The position numbers and the translations under genes are program-made. DNA of 64,000 bases, from contig CM020501.1 of assembly GCA_009823395.1 (NCBI GenBank), positions 7,071,861-7,135,860 on the forward strand. Reading direction: 5' to 3'. Below are positions 34,301-60,806 of the stretch, in pieces. Origin of the DNA: Thamnaconus septentrionalis. Its lineage: Eukaryota > Chordata > Actinopteri > Tetraodontiformes > Monacanthidae. The notes under the pieces were generated by a model, which did not search any database, was not told the DNA's origin, and saw nothing but the letters and a program-made list of their open reading frames with translations. Within the stretch, counting starts at the first letter, position 1, and every line of letters begins with the position of its first letter.

Positions 34301-36395
34301 CCAGCGCTGACCCAGAGCCCGGGGGCCTGCGTGTGTTTCCAGGGTGCAGAGAACTGCCTGGAGGGCTGCATGTTTGTGGTGACGGGGGTCCTGGAGTCGA
34401 TGGAGAGGGACGACGTCAAGTCCCTCATCGAGCGCTACGGAGGCAAAGTGACGGGCAACATCAGCAAGAAGACCACGTACTTGGTGCAGGGCAGAGACAG
34501 CGGGGTGTCTAAACTGGAGAAGGTCAGTCTCTCTTCTGGCTCAGCTTTCATTGATTCGATAGGAACAAAAAAACTTTGATCCTTGGCTTCAGTTGCAGTT
34601 CATAAATGTCGCAGTGACAATCGTTAAAACATGAGGTTGGACTGAATTTCATGCTTTTGTATTGTGTTATATTGGGTGTGTCTTCATCTCCATTCCAAGT
34701 GCAACCCTTGAAATGTGCAGATGAAGAAAAAACTGAACTTGTAGGAAGACAATCTAAGTGCAATCATTTTGTTGGGACTCGCACTGTACTTCATCATCCT
34801 ACTGCTTGTCATCATTGTCGGTGTAAATGTATGCTAATCTGATTTCACACTCAGGCCGAGGGTTTTGGCACCACGATCCTGGATGAGGACGGTCTGTTGG
34901 AGCTGATCAGAACCAAACCAGGAAAGAAGTCCAAGTACGAGATCGCTGCAGAGGCCGAGGTTGTCTTTCATGGTTTCATTTTTCTCCCTCGTTCCTTAAA
35001 ATTAGATGCTGTTGTTGGACTGTCATTAGGCTCTAAGTCAACGACTGGAGGCCACAGACCCTAATGTGATCACTGCATTTCTCATCAGAAGCTCGACCTT
35101 GAACTCTAAACATGCTCATAAACCACTCACCACTTTTTACATGCACCTCAAGTCCAGTAAAATAATGTTAAAATTTAAATTCTTGGGATGCACAGATACT
35201 GATACCAGTAACAGGTATCAGCACCGATACCGTGATTGAGTACTCTACTCCTAAAATACGTGCTGATACCAGTTGCATATGTATGTATAGGACCATTTTG
35301 TTAAATTTGTGTTTGTACTGCAGTGAAACTTGTGACAGTCGCCCAAGTTCTAGAAAAACATAATTCTAATAATATTCTATAATTCTATAATATGTAAAAG
35401 CCTTATGGAGTACTGTCTATGAGTAATGCAATGCAAGTACTCGCACTCTACTCATTCTGTAATAAAGTGGTATCAGCGCATCGCTACTAAATTCAATCCA
35501 GAATTTTAAAACATGCTTTCCTGCGGCGCCCAAAAAAATGAAATCGGTCCATAAAAATGTCGCAGAGGTCAAACCAAAACTCAGTCGTCTGCAGACACTC
35601 TGTTATAGATTGTCAGAGCGCAGAGCTGAACAGAACTCTGGTAGGAACTTCAGAGAGAAAGCGTGCCAAATATTTTCCAGTCTTGCATGTATTTAACCCC
35701 CCGCTGCCCCTCCCCTTTAGAACAAAGCCTCAAAGACCAAGACGCCTCCCAGCAGGAGCTCTAAGAGAACCCCCCCGGCCCAGAAGATCTCCCCCTCTAA
35801 GGGCAACTCCACGTCCCCCCACACCCCCAGCCCGTCCAGGACCAGCAAGGCCCTGGGCCACACCGTCAGGACCAGGGACGGCGGCACCCCCCCGGGCCGG
35901 GGCTCGGCCCACACGGCTCGCAGGGAGCTGGGCCTGCCGTCCTCCTCCACAGAGGACGCCAGTCTGCTGTGGGTGGACAAGTACCGGCCGTGCTCCCTGA
36001 AGGCCGTGATTGGTCAGCAGGGGGACCAGAGCTGCGCCAGCAAGCTGCTGCGCTGGCTGCAGAATTGGCACAGGCACCACAGCGGAGGGGCCTCCAAGCC
36101 GGCAGGTAGCAGAGGAGACGGAGGAGCAGCTCTCGCTCACTGCTTTTCCCGCCGATGTCTCGTTGTAACTGTGTGTGCATTTCACCCCCCCCCCATCCTT
36201 CCCCACTGTGCAGCTGCAAGGTTTGGTAAGTTTGGAGGAGGGAGAGACGACGGCTCAGGATACAAAGCCGCTCTGCTGTCCGGACCCCCGGGTGTCGGCA
36301 AGACCACCACAGCGGCCCTGGTCTGTGAGGTCAGTGGGTCACACTGGAGGTTAATGGTTCACCACAACCTTTGAAAAATGTGGGTTTTAACGCCC

Positions 36396-36459
<64 letters not shown>

Positions 36460-37180
36460 TGTGCGTCTGCGTGTGCGGACCACAGGAACTGGGCTTCAGT
36501 TACGTGGAAATGAACGCCAGCTGCACCCGCAGCAAGAACAGCCTGAAGGAAGTTGTGGCAGAGTCGCTGAACAACACCAGCATCGAGAACTTCTACAAAG
36601 GTGAAACTCAGTTCTTATTTCTATTTTCTCCTAAAGTCATTGTAATTAATCATTATGATGGTGAGAAACCTAAGGGAAAGTTTGATCTGCCCAGGCCATT
36701 GCTTGTGTTTCTCACCTACAATTCCAGAGTTGATGAGTCAGTATGAATGTCTAAGGTTCTGATGAGCAAAGCATACACAACTCAGTACCTACTTATGTTT
36801 TGATGTAGAAAGTGTTCTTCAGAGTTACAGTGCTGTGTGGTTACCATTGAGTATTCAATAGTAACCACACAGCACTGTCACTATTTAACAATCACCTCTG
36901 ATTAAAACAATTTTTCTGAATCAAAAAAATGCCCCTTAGTTTGCCAAACTCTCACAATGTAGAAGAATAAAATCCACACTCAGACGCCGACTCCAGGATA
37001 CTCCAGAGCCACGATGGACTTTTAAGCTGCAACATTTCATCTTGACGTTGCCGTCGTTTGTCTCTGTAGGTACGTCTCAGACCGTGAGCAGCAAACACGT
37101 CCTGATCATGGACGAGATCGACGGCATGGCTGGCAACGAGGACCGCGGAGGAATCCAGGTCAGTCCGATCCATCCAGTCT

Positions 37181-37233
<53 letters not shown>

Positions 37234-40200
37234 TCTCATTGCTCACATTCTCATTGCTGTTTTTTTTTTGGTTTTGTTGAACCGCACCGGTGCGTCCCGC
37301 AGGAGATGATCGGCCTCATCAAGAATTCTAAGATCCCCATCATCTGCATGTGCAACGACCGCAACCACATGAAGATCAGGTCGCTGTCCAACCACTGCTT
37401 CGACCTGCGCTTCCAGAGGCCGCGGCTGGAGCAGATCAAGGTGCTCGCGCGCGCACACATACGCTGACACGTATTGAAGCCTCAAGGGAAGATGCGTCTC
37501 ACACACACACCACCAGCTTATCAATGTAACGTCTTTTCTTTCATTCTCGTGACTATTGACTTGCGCCGCTAGGTTACCGTAGTCCTCCTCCCCCCTTGAG
37601 AAGCTGCTAGCTCCAAAGCAGGTAATGTTAGCGCTTTAATTTTCACATGGTGTCTCACATAGCAAGACAGACGCCAAGTGGAAAAGGATTATGGATGCGG
37701 TGGCTTTTCACATAGCAAAAGACATGATCCCAAATTGTAGTTTAACCAAAAAATCGAAATAGAGTTTTTAGAGAGAAAAAAAATCTGGATTTTATTTTTG
37801 TCCAAAATGGCTGGGCCCTAGTAGTATAATGAAATGAACCTTCGTGCATTAAGTGCTGTTTAAATTCTCTGTCTTTGGTCAGGGAGCCATGATGTCCATC
37901 GCCTTCAAGGAGGGAATCAAGATCCCTCCCCCGGCTCTCAATGAGATCATCCTGGCCTCCAACCAGGATGTGCGACAGGTAAAGACGACCCGCCCGCCGC
38001 CGCCGCCACCGCCTAGCCAGTCCACGCTGCGCTTGCTGACTGTTGCCTCTGCAGGTGATCCACAACCTGAGCATGTGGTCGGCCCGGGACAAGGTGATGT
38101 CGTACGACCAGTGCAAGTCGGACGCGGCCAGAGCCCGCAAGGACACCAAGATGGGGCCCTTCGACGTGTGCAGGAAGGTGTTTGCGGCCGGGGACGAGAC
38201 GGCACACATGAGCCTGATGGACAAGTCCGACCTCTTCTTCCACGACTACTCGCTAGCGCCCCTCTTTGTCCAGGAGAACTACGTGCAAGTCCGACCCAAG
38301 GCTGCCGGGTGAGAGAGTCTCGACCAGGGGTGGGCAAACTGTTTGACTGGTGGGGCCACAATGGGTTCTAGAATGATGGAGTGTTTTGGTGACCAACCTC
38401 ATCGGAGGAAACAAATATATCATGGGATATGTAAACTCTTTAAACACTTAAAATTAAACCAATTAAATCCTGCTTTTACTAAGTACTAACGGTTACTGCT
38501 TAAAAAAGTCATTTAGAGTTGTGTTATTCTTCAGGATATCATCATCATCACTGCAGTGGCAGAAAACGCCAGAACGCAGGGAAACTAAACTTAGCAATAT
38601 AGTTTCAAGTTCTGCGGACCGGATGAAAAAGCTCAACGGGCCGTATATGGAGCCCCGAGCCGTAGTTTGCCCGTGCCTGGTCTTTGGCTGGTTGCTCCAG
38701 AATGCAGGCGATGCTGAGTTAATGACCAGTGTGGTGTCCTCCCCCCGACAGTGGCAACATGAAGGCTCACCTGGTGCTGCTCAGCAAGACGGCCGACTCC
38801 ATCTCTGACGGAGACCTGGTGGACAGACAGATCCGCTCCAGGCAGAACTGGTCCCTGCTGCCCACACAGGTAATGGCAACACTAGGAGAACTCGCAGGCG
38901 CTCAGTTGTTAGAATGTTGCTGCCGCCTCCGAGGCTACCACAAGACTTTACTGTCACTACAAACTACCGTAGGACAGTCATTTCGGTGAGTTTCGGGCTT
39001 TTTCAAGTATTTTTGTTTTATTTATTTGTTTATTTTTTTCCCCTGAAAAAAAATCGACAACCGACATAGTATGTCGATTTTTCTCTTTCCGATTTTGCAT
39101 TTTACCACACCGTCTCATGCTAAACTATCATAGAACGGTAATTTCAGTAAGTTTCGAACTACTTAAAATATTTTTCCCCCCCACCAAAAAAACCCAACAA
39201 AAAACAAAAATTGACATATCAATTTTTCAGTTTTCAGGCATGTTGAGGTTTTGCATTCCTCCACACCCTGTCATGCTATGCTGAGTTATGACAGGACGTG
39301 TGTGTGTGTGTGTGTGCAGGCCATCTACGCCAGCGTTCTCCCCGGGGAGCTCATGAGAGGCTACATGAGTCACTTCCCCACGTTTCCCAGCTGGCTGGGC
39401 AAGAACTCGTCCACGGGGAAACACTCACGCGTGGTCCAGGAGCTGACCTCGCACATGGGCTTGAAGTGAGTGCACCGGCGCCGCTGCGTCTTGATGGTGT
39501 GGTTTAATTAATTCTCCGGACAGAATTGCAATGAATTTCCTTGTTTGTGGCAGGACGCTGAGCAGCAGGCAAGCGGTCAACCTGGACTACCTGCACTACT
39601 TGCGGCAGGCGCTGCTGAGCCCGCTGCAGAAACGAGGCACGGAGGGCGCCGGCGAGGCCGTGCAGCTGCTGGACGACTACAAGCTGGTGAAGGAGGACGT
39701 GGACAGCATGATGGAGATCAGCGTGTGGGGGAGTCAGCCCGACCCCTACTCCAAACTGGACTCCAAGGTCAGTGGGCCAGTCGCTCCCACGGCTCCCGCC
39801 AGGTTGCTGGGACCTGTTGCATGCTGCACACCAAACCATCTTCTGCATGTTACTGCAACTAGCGTTTCTCAACTGGTGGCTCACAACCCAAAAGTGGGCC
39901 GCGGATTTTTTTAAAATATATGTATATACATGACCAGTCAAAAATTCGGACGCACCTTCTCATGCATTTTTTTTTTTTATCTTTACAACTTTCTACACTG
40001 CAGATAGATACTGAAGACATCAAATGTATGAGCAAGATATATCATTTTCTTCTAAGAAAAGAAAATCATCAGCGTTAAAAGAACAGCAAAGAAAATGAGT
40101 CAACGCGTCTCTCTTTGTGTATTATATTTTTTGCTGTCGCAGGTGAAGGCCGCGTTTACTCGCACCTACAACAAAGAGGTTCACCTCACGCCGTACTCCC

Positions 40201-40547
40201 TGCAAGTGGTGAAGAAGGGCCGGCGTGGCGGCGGCGGAGGAGAGTCGGAGCTGGCCGGGGAGGATGGAGAGAACGTGGTGCTGGAGTCTGAGGAGGAGGA
40301 GGAGGGACTCCAGAAAGATGCGATGATCAAGGTAGGACCACCTGCACGTGCCAACCAACCGCAGCTCTGCGTCCATCCTCTTTTCTGTGTCAACTTTGTG
40401 TGTTTCCCACCTAAACAGCAGAAGAAGAGCAAAGCCACCAAGGAGTCCAAGAAGGAGGTGAAGGAGGACTCAGGCAAGGGAAAGGGCAAAGGCAAAGGCA
40501 AAGGCCCAGGCCGAGGGGGCAGCAAGGGGGCCAGCAGGGGCAAATAG
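30504..40547 (+). CDS. rfc1: Replication factor C subunit 1
   Basis: RFC1 is the large subunit of the clamp loader that opens PCNA and places it on primed DNA. Twenty-three coding exons join in phase: 30504-30506 (ATG only), 30932-31054, 31145-31220, 31675-31788, 32348-32637, 32814-32888, 33047-33124, 33216-33572, 34134-34247, 34343-34522, 34855-34959, 35721-36105, 36214-36329, 36486-36600, 37070-37158, 37303-37440, 37883-37978, 38055-38308, 38752-38869, 39320-39465, 39554-39767, 40143-40331 and 40419-40547. They give 1167 residues (human 1148). In order: the N-terminal DIRRFFQPT PCNA-binding-like motif, a second one at SVIDYFG, a BRCT domain from about residue 411 (GAENCLEGCMFVVTGVLESM), AAA+ Walker A GPPGVGKTT (657-665), Walker B LIMDEID (722-728), the C-terminal collar domain, and a Lys/Gly-rich tail. 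Intron 2 appears to start with GC. NASD of the ATPase reads NASC here. The identification is secure. Confidence 0.96.
31315..31349. repeat. (GT)n microsatellite in an rfc1 intron
   Basis: A short GT dinucleotide run lies in the intron after the third coding exon. It is a simple repeat with no sign of function. Confidence 0.85.
35183..35486. mobile_element. Short hAT-like MITE in an rfc1 intron
   Basis: The ends are imperfect inverted repeats: TTGGGATGCACAGATAC at left, and at right a sequence that reads TAGCGATGCGCTGATAC on the other strand. The flanks TTAAATTC (35175-35182) and CTAAATTC (35487-35494) match at 7 of 8 bases, as an 8-bp hAT target duplication would. The interior repeats GATACC-type motifs. 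It lies between the BRCT-end exon and the exon before Walker A. Confidence 0.65.
36399..36460. repeat. (CTGT)n(GT)n microsatellite before an rfc1 exon
   Basis: A compound CTGT then GT tract fills most of the short intron between the Walker A exon and the next one. The acceptor CACAG lies 25 bases after the tract. Confidence 0.85.
37183..37232. repeat. (CA)n microsatellite in an rfc1 intron
   Basis: A pure CA run follows the Walker B exon by about 25 bases within a 144-base intron. Confidence 0.85.
38325..38679. mobile_element. hAT-like MITE family 1, copy 1, beside an rfc1 donor
   Basis: It starts CAGGGGTGGGCAAACT and ends AGTTTGCCCGTGCCTG, inverted ends shared with the copies at 49744-49952 and 57588-57935. 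The 8-bp flanks (GTCTCGAC and GTCTTTGG) match only in the first four bases, so the duplication has decayed or the insertion is old. The left end lies 16 bases after the exon boundary of rfc1 exon 18. Confidence 0.75.
39925..40060. mobile_element. Tc1/mariner-like terminal fragment in an rfc1 intron
   Basis: The block CCAGTCAAAAATTCGGACGC-ACCTTCTCATGCA resembles a widespread fish Tc1-type transposon end (CAGTCAAAAGTTTGGACACA), followed by related sequence (ATACTGAAGACATCAAA). The family name is from memory. The other end was not found, so it is a truncated relic. Confidence 0.5.
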
Positions 40548-42070
40548 TGACCCAGCACCACCATCGGACCAACGCCGCCTCCCTGCCGCCCTCACACAGA
40601 CTGTCACAGCTCTTCAGCACTTTCCACGCTACGATTTTTGCTTTTTGTTTTTTCCTTTGGTGGAGCATCAGAAAGCCCCAAAGCTGGTGTGAAACCTTGC
40701 AGTCGACTCGTCTGTCTTTCATCCAAACAGCCACCACAGGCCGTCTGCCCAACACCGTCTGTCTTTTTAACTTCATCTTCTTCTTCAGAGTCCCAAACAC
40801 TGAGGCTTCTATCGCCCGCTATCATGCCCATGTACATCGCGCAGCGCATTTCTGCATCAGTGATCAGAACGTCAGCGTATTGCTGTAAATGACGTACATC
40901 TGCGAAGACAAAAGACTGTTACCGTATTGCTACAGGTGCGCATCATTGTTGCCTTTGATCTAAAATTCTGGGACCCAACTTTGTAAAAAAAGAAAGAAAA
41001 TCAGTCGAACGCCTGCCAGTGTTTTTTTTTTTTTTGTTAGCACCAGTGGGTTTTCAGTGGCTGTTGCTGATACTCGGAGAGCAGGTTTGCTGATAGCTGA
41101 TATAGATGACTGCATATACTGTACATATTTTTTTTTTCAACTGAGAAAAATTCAATTAGTAACTAGATAATTTTCATTTCATTCTAGATTTACATACAGA
41201 AATGTTTCCAAATAAAAAAACTGCATTCAAAGAAATCTACTGTAATAAATAAGTTCACTGAATACAGTAAATAAACAGCAGTGCGATGAACAGCAGCATT
41301 TAGCGTCTTCTTCAGCAAATACAAGTTTGCAAAGCCTTGACTTGTGGTTTGTTTGTTGTTCACCATATATTTTGGGGTATGGAATGAAAGACATGATACG
41401 AGATGATGCTGACGAAAATATTTTCAAGATTGATGTCAAATGCCTGTGGAACACTTGATTTGAATGTATAAATTCTTTGAAAAAGTCAAAGTCAAGTGAC
41501 TTGGAGAGTGAAATTAAATGACAGGTGAGTAGTGCCAGTAGACCTGCATGAACAGATTCTGTCCTCTAAAAAAGGAAACATCCAATGACCCACCTGTAGA
41601 AATGGCATTTATTTTCTTTTAAAAAATAGAGTGATTTCTAAATACAATCACACCAACCACAAAATAGGTTTAGATCCATTTGCTGTAGTAGAGTGTTGAA
41701 GTGTGTAAAGGTCCATCGGTAGGAACACACTTTGTCTCCACCAATGTTTGGCAAGGGCTGTGTCTGGTATGGTCCACTTCACCAAACAAGTAAAAATATG
41801 ACATCTTAAAGTGTCACAAGTAAATATGAGAATTCACGATGTTGTATTTTATCTTAAAGCAAACTGATTGGTCCATGTTTGAAGGAGTTTCAAAAGAAAA
41901 CCTTTGAAAGACATGATGTCAAATGGATAATTATAACTAGTACAAAACAGAAAAATTTGACCTCCTGATGTGTGAAGTGCTCTGTCAATCTTTAAGTGAA
42001 TAGTAATACAGTTTATATAACTTCTTGGATGTAAACAATGTCCTTGTTTATAAAGTAGTTGTGGTGATTT
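40548..42070. other. Convergent 3' UTRs of rfc1 and wdr19
   Basis: rfc1 (plus) and wdr19 (minus) end facing each other. An AATAAA at 41211-41216 can end rfc1, giving a 3' UTR of about 680 bases. On the minus strand AATAAA at 41608-41613 can end wdr19, giving about 460 bases. The two predicted transcripts therefore need not overlap. No other gene was seen. Confidence 0.55.
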
Positions 42071-56409
<14,339 letters not shown>

Positions 56410-56528
56410 TTTGAACGTGTTTCATTTAAATCCATCCATCCAATCTATATTTATATCAGTGTTTGCAGTTCTTCCAACCAGTAGCTGCACATATCCCACA
56501 ATGCTTTGCTCCAAAGCGTCGCAGAGGC

Positions 56529-56542
56529 GATGTCATGGCAAC
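56529..56542 (+). promoter_or_regulatory. X-box-like RFX site upstream of wdr19
   Basis: GATGTC-AT-GGCAAC has one perfect RFX half-site (GGCAAC) and a weaker second half. It lies about 120 bases upstream of the wdr19 start codon (minus-strand gene). Ciliary IFT genes are classical RFX targets, so this is a reasonable promoter element, although the left half has mismatches. Confidence 0.45.
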
Positions 56543-57587
56543 AGCCACAAGCCTATGGGGTTCCAGGCAGCAAAGTAGCGCTGAGTCAAAAGCACAAGGT
56601 TAAAGCACAATTATGATTTCCACATTAATCGAGTGTCATATTGTAACAAGTACATTTGTCTTACTCTCTGTTTGAAAAATTGTCTTAGAGAAGGAACAGA
56701 GACACCTGAAATGCTTCTGCTTGTTGTGTTATGTGATATAACCAAAGCTCGGCAGTAACAAATGTGTTAATGGAATCGTGGGTAAGAGGGCTGCTGCTGT
56801 TTAATCAGTCACATAATTTTAAACCCTATAAATCAGAAAGACAGCAGATGGCTTTTAAGTACTTAGTAGGCAATAAGTAATACGCTTCTGTATCTGGAGA
56901 ATTTTGGCATATTTCCTGTTTGGTTTTGGAGAATTATGAGGAAAAATCTGAAACATTTTGAAATTCGTAAGAGCAGTAGCTTCTCTCTTCTGAATAAACT
57001 TGACACAATAAGGTTCACTATGATAAGTGTGTTTTCCTTGCTCTGCTGAGGGGAAATTGAAAACACATTCCTATTGTTCGATTAGAGGCACAGTAGATGT
57101 GTTACTGAAGGAAATCCTACTTTTTAAAAATATGTAGCTGTCCTCATGTATAAGAAGCATTGTTATTAAAAATTTCGGTCAGCAGCTTTTTGAAACTTTT
57201 TATTTTATTTTATTTTTTGTATTTTTGTTTCTGACTAACTTCGTCCATTAGAGGTCAGGAGAGCATGATGTTGAACCACAGTGATGACCTAGTTTATCTG
57301 CTGGTCGTGATCTGATCTGAGTTGAACCACTGATGAATCCATTCATGTTGTCCAGAGGTCTGAGACATAAAACGGCTGGAAGAACCTCTGTTCAAAGGGG
57401 ATTAATAAGATACTTTATGCCTTGATTTACTTAAGAGATCAGTAGTTGTATGATAATGAGAGAATGACTAATGATCTCAAATGAGCAAAGTTAAAAAATA
57501 TATACATAAATACAAAAATGCGCACACAAATTTTAGAAATACATGATAAGAATGATCTGCAATTGTATTTTAATTCACTTCTTGGAC
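56543..57587. other. Spacer beyond wdr19, nothing recognised
   Basis: The DNA is AT-rich. Short open frames have no motifs and no splice context. In human, KLHL5 would lie beyond WDR19 in this direction, but no kelch or BTB sequence was seen here. Confidence 0.45.
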
Positions 57588-57935
57588 CAGGCATGGGCAA
57601 ACTACGACCCGGGGGCCATTTGCAGCCCGCCCAACTTTGAAGAAACAGTAAGTAAGGCATAAAATAGCTGTATTTCATTAATTTTTTCAGCATTTCAAGA
57701 GACATTTCAATAAAGAGCTACATACCGTGATGGTTCAAAGTCGGATATTTTGTTGAACCGCTTTTGTTCATTTTTTAATATAAATTAAAGCACATCTTAT
57801 ACGTGTCCCATGATATATTTTTTTCTCCTATGAGGTGGGTCACCAAGACACTCCATCCATCTGCTGCTCCTCCGGCCCTCTGTCAAATCTTAGAACCCAT
57901 TGTGGTCCACCACGCAAAAAGTTCGCCCACCCCTA
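57588..57935. mobile_element. hAT-like MITE family 1, copy 3
   Basis: The 348-bp unit starts CAGGCATGGGCAAACT and ends AGTTCGCCCACCCCTA. A perfect 8-bp target duplication, TCTTGGAC, lies at 57580-57587 and 57936-57943. The first 40 bases match copy 2 (ACGACCCGGGGGCCAT against ACGGCCCGGGGGCCAT). It is non-coding. Confidence 0.9.
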
Positions 57936-57943
57936 TCTTGGAC

Positions 57944-60690
57944 TCATCTATTTTTCTGTTACTGATGTACAGTACAACAAAGATATTGTCTGTGGTTTCA
58001 TTTGGCCTCAAGAAATTAAAGTCTTGTGCATATCTTGATTTTTCTACAGAAACACACTTAACCAAATTCAGGGTTTAGTGTTTCTTGTTAAAAAAAAAAA
58101 GAAAAAAAAAAGAGAGGTTTGGCTGCATTATATTTTGTGGTCACTGAGCTGTTTGTATGTAGTAAAAACCTCAATGCAGGTTGCCCACATGAGAAAGTCC
58201 AGCACTGCCGCCTCCTTCCTGTTCCTGTCATGTGTAATGGACTCAGGTGCTGCGATAGCAGTGGGACAAGGTCACCGGCGTCATTTTATTCAGCGCCACT
58301 GCGACCCCTTTTGTCGGAGACGGTTGTAATTTAAACCCCCCTCTGCAATAAATTACAGAGTGAATCCATCTGCTGGCCACTGTCCTGCGGTTAAACTATC
58401 TGTAAATTGTGAGTATTCCTCTGCCCTACCCACTTATTGCATTCTGCTGATGATTCAACCTCCTGCTGTGTCGCTGACTGCAGCTTTTAAGTTGGAGCAC
58501 CAACACTTAAGATTAATAGAGATTCCAATTAACCCCTAAGAACCCATCATTGATTTAGAGCCATACTTAAAATGAAAAAAAAGAGAGAAGGAACACAGAA
58601 ACCTTTATACTGCAAAAGCCATAACCGGAGCTGCTCAGATGTGGACGCAGTTAAAGATTAATTACCCAGTGTAAACATAGAAATTTACACCGTGGTAACA
58701 TTTATAGGGCTTCAGTGGGTGATCCTTGTAAAAACTTTCATATCATAAACCTGATGTTTTTTTTAATTGCTCAATAAGTTTTAATTAGTTTCAATAAGTA
58801 TGTTTTTTCACACAGAGAATAAAACCACAAAAGTAAATGTTAAACCAGATGTTAACTTTAATGTATAAAAGACAGACAACAGCATATTACAGCCATATAT
58901 ATTGTACATACATCGTCTATTGTAAAAGTGGCGGTGTGACACTGTGGTATAAAAGGTTGGCCGAGCAGCTGCGCTGTCCCTCACCAGCAGCTCTGCATCT
59001 CCATCCAGGGTACAAAACACAACAACGCATGGCATACTCTTCGTGCACGCTTCAATATGCAGACTAATGCAAGAAGACTACATACAGACTTCATATTTAT
59101 CATATTTTACATGTTGTTAACCCTGCAAAGGCAGTTGTGATTGCCATTGTTTCTGTTTGTTGGTCATTTATTTGTCCGTCGGAAGAGTCGTAAACTCTGA
59201 AAATTGGACTGAAAAGAAGACAGACTTGGGTTGAATTTTGAAACAACCCCTTCAAGGTCTCATATTAGATCTTTATTTAGATTTAGTTTGCAAGGAGACA
59301 CAAACCACAAAGGTGGTTGAGTGGAGGTCCCACATAGTCGACGAAACAACAGGCCTGGGCTTAGACATTATCATGTGAGAGGTATCAGTGGTCTTTGTGA
59401 CATCACAAAGGGCTGATCTTTGTCAAACACTTCCTAAAGATGGGGCAAAAGATGCAAAGGATCTTTTCTCACAACTCTGGAGTCAAGACTTGGTAGAAAA
59501 ACATATTTAAGTATACATCATAGGGAACATTGGGAATGTGAATTTGCCTAACTTGGGAAATTTCAAATTACATGTTCCTAAATGACAAAGAATCTGCCAA
59601 AATGGGTAGTAGAATGTGTCAAAATTCCTTCAGAATCAATTAAACTTTAGTTTCAAGCTGATTTAAAAGTGTTTCCATGGGAGTACGGTATTTCTGACTA
59701 AGACAAGTGCTACAAACCAGTAAATGGCATCAGTACGCAGCTAAACGAGTAGTGGTTTGGTGAGGTACGACAAGAACGTTACGTTAAGTTTACCGCAGAT
59801 CATTACGATCTAACTTCTGTTGCTGTGAGGTGTCTGCTAGTTAGAACAAACCCACTGACTAACATCTATCGCTGGAGGTAAGACACTTCCTCTGCTCTCG
59901 TTTGAATAAGTGGAAAAAAAGAAAAAGAAAGCGATGCAGCAGCAGTAGAGCTTGAGGTCTAAATAAACAGCAGCCCAGCTTTAGGGGGTCTCTAGGCTGC
60001 CAATCTCTGCTTTTCTTGTCTTTTTTTTTTATATTTTACACTGGCAAATATGGGAGGCTTTTCAGACTTTCCTGGCTCCTGGGGCACTTGGCTTGCAGCT
60101 GTATGGTTTAGTGGCGTCTGTGTATGTGTGTGTGTGTGCGTGTGTGTATCCTGGGGGCTCCTATTAGCTCTTGATCCGTCAGTTCAGGCAGGAAGCCTGC
60201 TTGCAAACTGTCATGAGTTTGCTGTCTGTCCAACTGGGCAAACACGGCACATATATAAACGGCAGAGGAACAGACCCGAAGCCACGAGGGGGAAGAGAAG
60301 CACACAGCGACTTTATACAGCATAACAACCGACATATTCGGATTGGTCTGGTCATTAAAGTGAACCCTAAACAAGCGAACAATACGGGACGACGTGGTTG
60401 TTGACTTTCACTGTATAGCAGGACAGCACATCATCTAATAATCTGACCTCAAAGGGCCCACGGTTATTAAATTCACTGCCCCATTTTATGGTCTGCTGTT
60501 GGTTGTATTTGCGTTATCGGTAAAATCTGCAGCAAAAGTATAATAGTGTGCATTGCTGTGTGCGTGTCTGCTGATGAAATGGGAACATTGAAACGATGGG
60601 AAGAGAAAGCAGCAGGGAATTGAAGCGGTACGGACGGAAGTTGGAAGATTCTCATTTGAGATAAAAATACACTCCTCTCAGTGCACGGGC
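57944..60690. other. Spacer, no gene recognised
   Basis: AT-rich DNA with scattered short frames. A GT-rich run lies at 60118-60147. None of the open frames shows a domain, and no chain of compatible splice sites was found. Confidence 0.4.
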
Positions 60691-60718
60691 GCACACACAC
60701 ACGCGCGCGCACACACAC

Positions 60719-60802
<84 letters not shown>
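60691..60802. repeat. 112-bp (CA)n microsatellite
   Basis: A nearly pure CA tract with a few CG steps at its left end. It stands in gene-poor DNA. Confidence 0.95.

Positions 60803-60806
<4 letters not shown>

Noticed and set aside
35730..36219. Minus-strand frames of 117-158 codons
   Set aside because: Antisense shadows of the rfc1 exon 35721-36105, whose plus-strand reading matches RFC1 (SLLWVDKYRP, IGQQGDQSCA).
37742..38371. Long minus-strand and alternative plus frames over rfc1 exons 17-18
   Set aside because: GC-rich shadow frames of the true rfc1 coding sequence; they have no motifs and no own splice logic.
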